DNA from: Clostridiales bacterium
GTDB taxonomy: Bacteria; Bacillota; Clostridia; Christensenellales; Aristaeellaceae
Length of the DNA stretch: 43,524 nucleotides
Assembly: GCA_019420065.1 (NCBI GenBank)
Contig: JAHZHX010000003.1
Coordinates: forward strand, 1 to 43,524
Direction: 5' to 3'
Positions 37,841-43,524 of this stretch are shown here, piece by piece. The position numbers and the translations under genes were made by a program. The notes under the pieces were generated by a model. It had not been told where the DNA came from. It saw only the letters and a list, made by a program, of their open reading frames with translations, and did no database searches. The stretch's first letter is position 1. The number at the start of each line of letters is the position of its first letter.

Positions 37841-38642
37841 AATCGTTTTGTTTTTGAATGGTACACAGCCCGCCGCGCAGGATATAGCCGATTTTTTCAT
37901 AGCAGGCATTGGAGGGCGCATAATCCGCGTCCGTATAAAGCATGGGCGTCAAGCCCCTCTCCGCCGCCCGCTTTGTCACCTGATAAACCATATGCTGCGC
38001 GTAATGCCGCCGCCGGCGTTCGGGCAGCGTGTATACGCAGCCGATGGAAGCCATCTCGTCGCTGACCCGGCAGGAACAGCAGGCGACGGTCTCGCCCGAT
38101 GCGTTTTTCCAGAAGAACAACGCCTGCCCGTCAATACATTCCCGCACCCTGGCAAGGAAATGCGCCGTATCCTGCCGTTCGTCGCCAAGCTCGGCATGAA
38201 ACGCGTCCATCAGCGGCGCCGTGTCTTCCTCCCGGCAGCAATACAGCATACCGTCCGCGGCGCAATCCGGTCGTATCGGAGAAGGGCAGTCATAAGCAAA
38301 CATGCGGGTGGCAATGCCCGCCTTGATCCCCTGCTCGCTGGCCTTTTGCATGAAATACGCCGCCATTTCATATTTCATGTTGTACCGGTATCCGGCCGCC
38401 AAGGGGCGGTTCGCTTCGGCAATCTGCCATGCCCGCTCCTTGTCCGCCTCCGTCATGCCGTCCGCCGTCCAGAGCCACACGGGATATGAATGCTCGGAAT
38501 GGCACAATAGCACCTTTTCATGGTCGGTCAGGATCAGCTCGCATACTCCATGCAGTATCCGGCTCAGCACCGCAAACGTATACCGGTCGCGCCGCAGCAC
38601 GGCAAAGTCCCGTTCATTTACATCATGCGTCATTTCAGCCAT
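37839..38642 (-). CDS. GNAT family N-acetyltransferase
   Basis: A 267-residue protein whose C-terminal half is a GNAT domain. The acetyl-CoA pyrophosphate loop is in ETVACCSCRVSDEMASIGCVYTLPERRRRHYAQHMV (R/Q-x-x-G/H-like), followed by LTPMLYTDADYAPSNACYEKIGYILRG, the classical beta5-alpha4 end. The N-terminal half probably binds the acceptor, which cannot be predicted. The start is ATG at 38640-38642, 9 bases after GGAGG, and overlaps the end of the preceding gene by 8 bases, so translation is coupled. Last gene of rny-secreted protein-GNAT. Confidence 0.8.
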   Translation of the reverse strand: MAEMTHDVNERDFAVLRRDRYTFAVLSRILHGVCELILTDHEKVLLCHSEHSYPVWLWTADGMTEADKERAWQIAEANRPLAAGYRYNMKYEMAAYFMQKASEQGIKAGIATRMFAYDCPSPIRPDCAADGMLYCCREEDTAPLMDAFHAELGDERQDTAHFLARVRECIDGQALFFWKNASGETVACCSCRVSDEMASIGCVYTLPERRRRHYAQHMVYQVTKRAAERGLTPMLYTDADYAPSNACYEKIGYILRGGLCTIQKQND

Positions 38643-40137
38643 TGCCCATATCCTCCCTGATTTCAAACAGCGTATCGCTGAGCGGCCGCATCTGGTAGCC
38701 GTACACATCGCCTTCCACGCGTACATAGCCGCCTCCGCCCTCGTTATCTGTCAGATCAAATTCATTTTCTCTGACAACCAGGCCGCAAACGGTCACATAC
38801 CCCATGTCTGATTTCAAAATGAATTCATAGGGAGGATCATTCCAGTACAGGTTCTGAAAGGCATTGTACTTGCGCACGCACCAAATGCCAACCGCGTCGT
38901 CCGCCCTTGCCTCCGTCGCGTTGACATTCTTGCCGATGTAGGTTCCGTCCGGACGCAGGATCAGATAATCCCACGACATATTGCCGCCCGCGTCAAAGGC
39001 CCACACGCCAGCCATCTGCTGCATAACTTCACTTTGTATCTCGCCCGGATCAAACAGCTCCAGATCCTTCAGCGGCACGAAGCCCCAAACGATGCTGCCG
39101 CCGTCTACAAACTGACCGTCCTTCACCTCGGCCTCAACATAAGCATAATCCGTGCCATACAAACCGATGCAGGTCAAAATCGTCCCTTGGGGAACGGTAA
39201 ACTGGCGGTACTGCGACGTCTCCGGATCGTCGGTCAGATACGTTTCGCGCGCGGCCTGCACGTCCACCCGGATCATATCGTCCAGCCCGGACTCTGCGGG
39301 CGTTTCCGCTGCCCCGTTCAGATCGGCAATGCGCACATAGCCAATGCGCTGCGTTCGGGAGCTTACGTTATAGCAAACGCAGGCATACGCTTCGCCGTCC
39401 TGGTTGACGCAGGAACGACCCAACAGCCACATTCCGCCGTTCAGGCCCACCGCCGCCTTGCCCTTGGCCGCGCGCCAGGCCGAAGCGCCAAAGGGCGCGG
39501 AATACACCGCCGCCGTGCCCGTGCCCACGCTCTCCAGATACCGCTGCTCCTGTATCCTGTCGTCATACCAGCCCAGGCAATCCGCGCCGCTGGAAAGCGC
39601 GCCATGCATAAGATTCATTTGCCGCGCCTCCGCCACCGAATGCGGCAGCAACGCAATATTGAAATCCCACAGGCGATGACTGCGGTAATAAATGATTTTG
39701 CCCGTTTCATCGGCGGCAACATAGTGGGAATCCCCATAGCTGCTGAGCGTAAAGCCGCCGATCCTCGCCGATTGCAGACGATACCCATCGCCGCCGAGCA
39801 GTTCAAAATCGTAGCGCTCGTCCTCGCCGTAAGCCAGACTGAAGCCATATTGCGTCTGCGTGATTTGGGGCGCTTGCTTTTTATCCTCCGGCTGATACAC
39901 CGCCTTGGTGTAGGCTTGCAGCTTGCCTTCCACCAGCAGCATCAGCACGTTATGATACTGCGTATGCAGCACCGCGACATTCCCGGCCTGATTGCCGGTC
40001 AGGGTATATTCGTCCCAGGTATGCGTTGCCGCTACCGCCTGATACAGTTCCCCCTTCAGGCCCCAGCCATTGGCCAGCGCGCTGACGTCGGCAAGTGTCA
40101 GCAGCGCGCACAGAAGCATTGCGATATATCGTTTCAT
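38635..40137 (-). CDS. Secreted protein of unknown function with SH3-like region
   Basis: A 500-residue exported protein. Signal peptide MKRYIAMLLCALLTLADVSALA, cleaved near residue 22. The rest is rich in beta-strand-like Tyr/Gly/Asp segments. Residues about 180-310 look like two small SH3-type modules (TAAVYSAPFGASAWRAAKGKAAVGLNGGMWLLG; TYLTDDPETSQYRQFTVPQGTILTCIGLYGTDYAYVEAE). The last 110 residues (MAGVWAFDAGGNMSWDYLILRPDGTYIG...) resemble a small lipocalin-like sandwich. I cannot name a family. GGGAGG precedes the ATG. It lies 89 bases downstream of rny, behind a hairpin. Confidence 0.65.
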   Translation of the reverse strand: MKRYIAMLLCALLTLADVSALANGWGLKGELYQAVAATHTWDEYTLTGNQAGNVAVLHTQYHNVLMLLVEGKLQAYTKAVYQPEDKKQAPQITQTQYGFSLAYGEDERYDFELLGGDGYRLQSARIGGFTLSSYGDSHYVAADETGKIIYYRSHRLWDFNIALLPHSVAEARQMNLMHGALSSGADCLGWYDDRIQEQRYLESVGTGTAAVYSAPFGASAWRAAKGKAAVGLNGGMWLLGRSCVNQDGEAYACVCYNVSSRTQRIGYVRIADLNGAAETPAESGLDDMIRVDVQAARETYLTDDPETSQYRQFTVPQGTILTCIGLYGTDYAYVEAEVKDGQFVDGGSIVWGFVPLKDLELFDPGEIQSEVMQQMAGVWAFDAGGNMSWDYLILRPDGTYIGKNVNATEARADDAVGIWCVRKYNAFQNLYWNDPPYEFILKSDMGYVTVCGLVVRENEFDLTDNEGGGGYVRVEGDVYGYQMRPLSDTLFEIREDMGNG

Positions 40138-40173
40138 GGAAAAGCCTCCCTTTTGCGTCTCGCCTATAAAACG

Positions 40174-40205
40174 AACTGCCCGCGCGAATCCATGCGCAGG
40201 CAGTT
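40174..40205 (-). terminator. Terminator or attenuator after rny
   Basis: AACTGCCTGCGC and GCGCGGGCAGTT pair (12 bp, one G-T) around an 8-base loop on the minus strand, then CGTTTTAT. It lies just after the rny stop and before the secreted-protein gene, so it may only partly stop transcription. Confidence 0.6.
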
Positions 40206-40226
40206 GCATTTTACAATTCAAGACAG

Positions 40227-41780
40227 TTATTTGGCATATTCCGTGCAGCGGGTCTCGCGGATCACGTTCACGCGGATCTGGCCGGGATACTCCAGCTCGC
40301 GCTCAATGCGCTTGGCGATCTCCTTGGCCATGACCTTGGTGCCCTCATCGGAAATATCCTCGGGCTTGACCATGATGCGCACCTCGCGGCCGGACTGAAT
40401 GGCAAAGGATTTTTCCACGCCGGCAAACTCGTTGGCAATGGCCTCCAGCTTTTCCAAACGCTTGATGTAATTTTCCAGCGACTCGCGGCGCGCGCCGGGA
40501 CGAGCGGCGCTGATCGCGTCGGCCGCCTGCACCAGCACGGCTTCCACCGTCTGCGGTTCCACATCGTTGTGATGCGCCTGGATGCAGTGGATCACATCGT
40601 TGTTCTCGCGGTACTTGCGCGCCAGCTCGCCGCCAAGCTGCACATGCGTACCCTCCTGCTCGTGGTCAACGGCCTTGCCGATATCGTGCAGCAAACCGGC
40701 ACGCTTGGCCAGCTGCACGTCCGCGCCCAGCTCGGCCGCCATCAGGCCCGCCAGATGGCTGACCTCGATGGAGTGCTTGAGCACGTTCTGGCCGTAGGAG
40801 GTGCGGTAGCGCATGCGGCCCAGGAGCTTGACCAGCTCGGGATGCAGGCCGTGCTGGCCGGTCTCAAAGATGGCCTGTTCGCCTGCCTCGCGGATCTGGT
40901 TATCCACTTCCTTCTTGGCCTTCTCCACCATTTCCTCAATGCGGGCGGGATGGATGCGGCCATCCTGGATCAGTTTTTCAATGGCGATACGGGCGATTTC
41001 GCGGCGCACCGGATCAAAGGCGGAGACGATTACGGCTTCAGGCGTATCGTCGATAATCAGATCCACGCCCGTCGCCGTCTCCAGCGCGCGGATGTTGCGG
41101 CCCTCGCGGCCGATGATGCGGCCCTTCATATCGTCGTTGGGCAGGTTGATGACCGATACCGTGGTTTCGGCCACGTGGTCGGCGGCGCATTTCTGAATGG
41201 CCAGAGCAATAATGTTGCGCGCCTTCTTTTCGCCCTCGTCCTTGGCCTTGGCCTCGATCTCACGCACCATGGCGGCCGCGTCGTGATAGGCGTCCTTCTG
41301 CACGCGGCTGATAATCATCTGCTCGGCCTCGTCCTGCGTCATGCCCGCCACGCGCTCCAGCTCTTTTACCTGCTTGTCGCGCAATTCCTCCGCCTCGTCG
41401 TAAAGCGCCTGGGTCTGCTCCGCTTTGCGGTTGATGGCCTCCTCGCGCTTTTCCAGATTATCCAGCTTTTTATCCAGCGTTTCCTCGCGCTGGTTCACGC
41501 GGCGCTCGTTGCGCTGCAGTTCCGCCCGGCGGGAACGCGTCTCGTTATCCAGTTCAGCCTTGAGACGCAGGATCTCTTCCTTGGCCTCCAGCACCTTTTC
41601 CTTTTTTACCTCGCTGGCCCTGCGCTGCGCTTCTTCCAATGTCTTTTTGGCATATTCCTTGGCATCGCCAATGTCTTTTTCCGCTTCGCTTTTGCCCGCC
41701 TTATGGCCGTATACATACCCGGCGCCCCCGCCGGCAAGCGCAAACAATACGATCAATACGATCGCCCATCCAATCGGCAT
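40227..41780 (-). CDS. rny: Ribonuclease Y
   Basis: A 517-residue membrane-anchored endoribonuclease that initiates mRNA decay. An N-terminal helix (PIGWAIVLIVLFALAGGGAGYVYG) is followed by a long charged coiled coil (about 30-190). Then comes a KH RNA-binding domain (IGREGRNIRALETATGVDLIIDDTPEAVIVS) and an HD phosphodiesterase domain with HSIEVSHLAGLMAAELG and LLHDIGKAVDHEQEGTH. The C-terminal RNaseY region ends REVRIMVKPEDISDEG...YPGQIRVNVIRETR. The ATG at 41778-41780 has GGGAG 6 bases upstream. The promoter at 42064-42093 implies a leader of about 280 bases. Length is normal. Confidence 0.97.
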   Translation of the reverse strand: MPIGWAIVLIVLFALAGGGAGYVYGHKAGKSEAEKDIGDAKEYAKKTLEEAQRRASEVKKEKVLEAKEEILRLKAELDNETRSRRAELQRNERRVNQREETLDKKLDNLEKREEAINRKAEQTQALYDEAEELRDKQVKELERVAGMTQDEAEQMIISRVQKDAYHDAAAMVREIEAKAKDEGEKKARNIIALAIQKCAADHVAETTVSVINLPNDDMKGRIIGREGRNIRALETATGVDLIIDDTPEAVIVSAFDPVRREIARIAIEKLIQDGRIHPARIEEMVEKAKKEVDNQIREAGEQAIFETGQHGLHPELVKLLGRMRYRTSYGQNVLKHSIEVSHLAGLMAAELGADVQLAKRAGLLHDIGKAVDHEQEGTHVQLGGELARKYRENNDVIHCIQAHHNDVEPQTVEAVLVQAADAISAARPGARRESLENYIKRLEKLEAIANEFAGVEKSFAIQSGREVRIMVKPEDISDEGTKVMAKEIAKRIERELEYPGQIRVNVIRETRCTEYAK

Positions 41781-42198
41781 GATTTCTCCCCTCTCTTTCT
41801 GTTTTTTCTGCATTTAATCAATTACATTCTGCCAACCGAAAAACCGCGCCGGGATACGCGTCCCCGCACGGCCTTATCCTGTTCTTTTTCACACACCATG
41901 GTTGCTCAGTCCACACACAACAAAACAAACAGCAACGCTATTAAAAGCCTGCTTTATCATGCAAGAGGGAAAAGCCGCCCTCTGAAAGGAACAAAAAACA
42001 TGTGTATCGAAAAACAGCATCGCCGCCGCCCGTCAGGGCAACGACTTTTCAGCCGGTCGTAATATTGTATACACAGCGCGGGCACTTTGTCAAGGGTTTT
42101 TCTTATTTATATAATTGACACGCAAGCACGCCAGGATATACAATACTGAGGTACTTCTCAACTTTATTTTTCCGCTTGGATACAAAGGAGGCGACAGG
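41781..42198. promoter_or_regulatory. Divergent promoter region between rny and comEB, with a long rny leader
   Basis: 418 bases without a gene. For rny (minus): TTGACA (42088-42093), 18 bases, TACAAT (42064-42069), giving a leader of about 280 bases. The leader holds a small stem (AGAGGG/CCCTCT, near 41965-41985), T-rich stretches and a GC-rich stem near 41850-41875. For comEB (plus): TTGACA (42115-42120), 18 bases, TACAAT (42139-42144), leader about 48 bases. I recognise no known riboswitch. Confidence 0.65.
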
Positions 42199-42672
42199 AT
42201 GAACAAATGGGACGTGCGCTTTATGGACATGGCGCACCTGGTTTCCACATGGACAAGCTGCTTTACCGAGGGGCGCGCCATCGGCGCCGTCATCGTGCGC
42301 GACCATCGGGTCATGACCACCGGCTACAACGGCGCGCCCGCGGGACTTCGGACCTGCCGCGAGCGGGGCGAGTGCCTGCGCCGCAAGTTAGGCGTGGAAA
42401 GCGGCACGCGCGCCGAGGTCTGCTTTGCCATCCATGCTGAGCAGAACGCCATCATCCAGGCCGCCAAGCTGGGCATCTCCATCGATGGCGCCACGCTGTA
42501 CTGTACCCACCAGCCCTGCTCCGTATGCACGCGCATGATCATCAACGCCGGGATCCGCCGCGTGGTGTATGAGCAGGGATACCCGGACGATTTTTCGCTG
42601 GAGCTGTTCCATGCCGCGGGGATCCGGCTGGAACGCTTTTTGCCCGAAAGCGGGGAGACGGTCAAATGCTGA
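42199..42672 (+). CDS. comEB: Deoxycytidylate deaminase (ComEB family)
   Basis: A 157-residue zinc-dependent dCMP deaminase that makes dUMP for thymidylate synthesis. Zinc-site motifs: IHAEQNAI (His ligand and catalytic Glu) and TLYCTHQPCSVCTRMI (two Cys ligands). TTGYNGAPAGLRTC and RKLGVESGTRAEVC match the nucleotide-binding region of this family. AAAGGAGG precedes the ATG at 42199. The coding end overlaps the start of the following LCP gene by 7 bases. In B. subtilis the homologue lies in the competence operon; no comEA/comEC is visible here. Confidence 0.93.
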   Translation: MNKWDVRFMDMAHLVSTWTSCFTEGRAIGAVIVRDHRVMTTGYNGAPAGLRTCRERGECLRRKLGVESGTRAEVCFAIHAEQNAIIQAAKLGISIDGATLYCTHQPCSVCTRMIINAGIRRVVYEQGYPDDFSLELFHAAGIRLERFLPESGETVKC

Positions 42673-43524
42673 AAAAACTGCTCTGCCTCCTGCTGTGCTG
42701 TATGCTGCTGCCGTCGGCCGCCCTTGGCGAAGTCCAGCCCAATCCGATTGCGCTTTTGACGGACGACGAGATCCCGCCCACGCCGGACGGGCTGCACTAC
42801 TATCTGCTCCTGTGCTCGGACCGCAAGGTTTCCTCCGCCGATAACCCCGGCAATACCGACGGCATCATGCTGCTGGCGGTCGATACCGTTGCCAACCGCG
42901 TCATGCTCGTTTCCTTCATCCGCGACATGCTGCTCGTGCGTCCCGACGGCCAGTTCGGCCGCATCAACGGCATTGCCAAACGCTTTTCCCCCGAGGAGCT
43001 GATGAAAACGATCAACCGTCATTTCGGCCTCCGCGTGGAAAAATACATTCTGGTCAACTGGAGCGGCGTGGAAAGCATCATCGACGCGTTGGGCGGCGTG
43101 GAGGTTGAACTGACGAGCGGCGAGGTCATCCGCCTGCGCGACAAGCAGGCCTATATGTCTGACTGGGCCGTACCGGAGCTGAAAAATGCCGGTACCTACC
43201 GTCTGCGCGGCTATGCCGCCGTAACTTATATGCGCATCCGTTCCGATACCGCCGTGGACGGCGAAAGATACGATTACCGCCGCACCACCCGCGCGCGCAA
43301 CGTGGTCATTTCCCTGGCCGACAGCCTGCGCGATATTTCCTGGAGCGAGGCGCTGACGCTGGCAACCACCACCGTATGGCAATGCATTGCCGGCACCAAC
43401 ATGACCCTGGCCGACATGGTGGAGGCTGCCGGCTATGCCTTTGCCCTGCGCAGCGCCGAAATTGAGCAGCTGCGCATCCCCGTGGACGGTACGGGGGCCG
43501 AATTCTACTATAAAGAAATGGCGA
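42666..43524 (+). CDS. LytR-CpsA-Psr (LCP) family protein (3' end cut by window edge)
   Basis: 286 complete codons are visible without a stop. A signal peptide (MLKKLLCLLLCCMLLPSAALG) is followed by an LCP domain: LHYYLLLCSDRK, NTDGIMLLAVDTVANRVMLVSFIRDMLL, INGIAKRFSPEELMKTINRHFGL, VEKYILVNWSGVESIIDALGGVEVEL, TYMRIRSDTAVDGERYDYRRTTRARNVV. The Arg/Asp set (IRD, RIRSD, DYRRTTR) binds polyprenyl pyrophosphate. LCP proteins attach teichoic acid or capsule glycans to peptidoglycan. Most have a membrane anchor; here the N-terminus looks cleavable (SAALG-E), so it may be free or held otherwise. ATG at 42666 overlaps the comEB stop (ATGCTGA), so it is coupled. Confidence 0.88.
   Translation, partial: MLKKLLCLLLCCMLLPSAALGEVQPNPIALLTDDEIPPTPDGLHYYLLLCSDRKVSSADNPGNTDGIMLLAVDTVANRVMLVSFIRDMLLVRPDGQFGRINGIAKRFSPEELMKTINRHFGLRVEKYILVNWSGVESIIDALGGVEVELTSGEVIRLRDKQAYMSDWAVPELKNAGTYRLRGYAAVTYMRIRSDTAVDGERYDYRRTTRARNVVISLADSLRDISWSEALTLATTTVWQCIAGTNMTLADMVEAAGYAFALRSAEIEQLRIPVDGTGAEFYYKEMA

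Noticed and set aside
36025..37866. Long minus-strand open frame (613 codons) opposite proS
   Set aside because: Composition is typical of an antisense shadow; proS motifs, promoter and ribosome site are all on the plus strand.

Overview
The window reads as a chromosomal segment of an anaerobic, spore-forming, low-to-moderate AT Clostridia-type Firmicute, most likely from an animal gut. This is an inference from four things: a SpoIVB sporulation peptidase, a pyruvate:ferredoxin oxidoreductase, an oxygen-sensitive radical-SAM maturase, and a choloylglycine hydrolase with the bile-salt-hydrolase version of its active site. Ribosome-binding sites are strong (AGGAGG) and many promoters are near-consensus TTGACA-N17/18-TATAAT. 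No rRNA, tRNA, CRISPR array, phage or intact transposase gene is visible.

Layout. 1-3.1 kb: start of an oligopeptide (Opp) operon on the minus strand, with the substrate-binding protein gene first and an OppB-type permease running off the left edge. 3.2-4.65 kb: a phosphoglycerol-transferase (LTA-synthase/OpgB-like) gene. 4.66-4.92 kb: the first of two small hairpin-rich mobile-type elements that have duplicated a terminator hairpin. 4.9-6.7 kb: an AT-rich orphan gene and the bile-salt hydrolase. 6.8-13.1 kb: an alpha-galactoside locus, with a binding protein and two permeases on the minus strand, an AraC regulator, and divergent melA (GH4) followed by a stand-alone riboflavin kinase. 13.15-16.85 kb: an unusual pair, an acyl-activating enzyme fused to an alpha-oxoamine-synthase fold that has lost its PLP lysine, and a short-chain dehydrogenase. 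17-21.8 kb: spoIVB and nifJ/por. 21.9-25.65 kb: a small HExxH protein and an anSME-like radical SAM enzyme, then degV and asnA. 25.7-26.2 kb: the second terminator-duplicating element plus a further structured stretch. 26.2-28.1 kb: a secreted Cys/His-rich repeat protein with mosaic base composition. 28.2-29.65 kb: infC-rpmI-rplT with an attenuated leader and an apparent ATA start codon for infC. 29.67-32.3 kb: an XRE regulator with a hydrophobic tail, and a PII-like protein paired with a DUF1538 membrane protein. 32.5-37.8 kb: a MacB-type ABC exporter, an AlsE/Rpe epimerase and proS. 37.8-41.8 kb: rny, a secreted protein and a GNAT acetyltransferase. 42.2 kb to the end: comEB (dCMP deaminase) overlapping an LCP-family gene cut by the right edge.

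The most novel observations are these. (1) Two non-coding elements (4692-4890 and 25700-25933) share the terminal inverted repeat CAGNNYRTYRANAAAG, have unrelated hairpin-filled interiors, and are each flanked by direct repeats that are whole terminator hairpins. (2) The ligase/degenerate alpha-oxoamine synthase fusion sits beside a reductase, resembling a sphingolipid-type pathway with a dead or repurposed condensing domain. (3) infC appears to use an ATA start.
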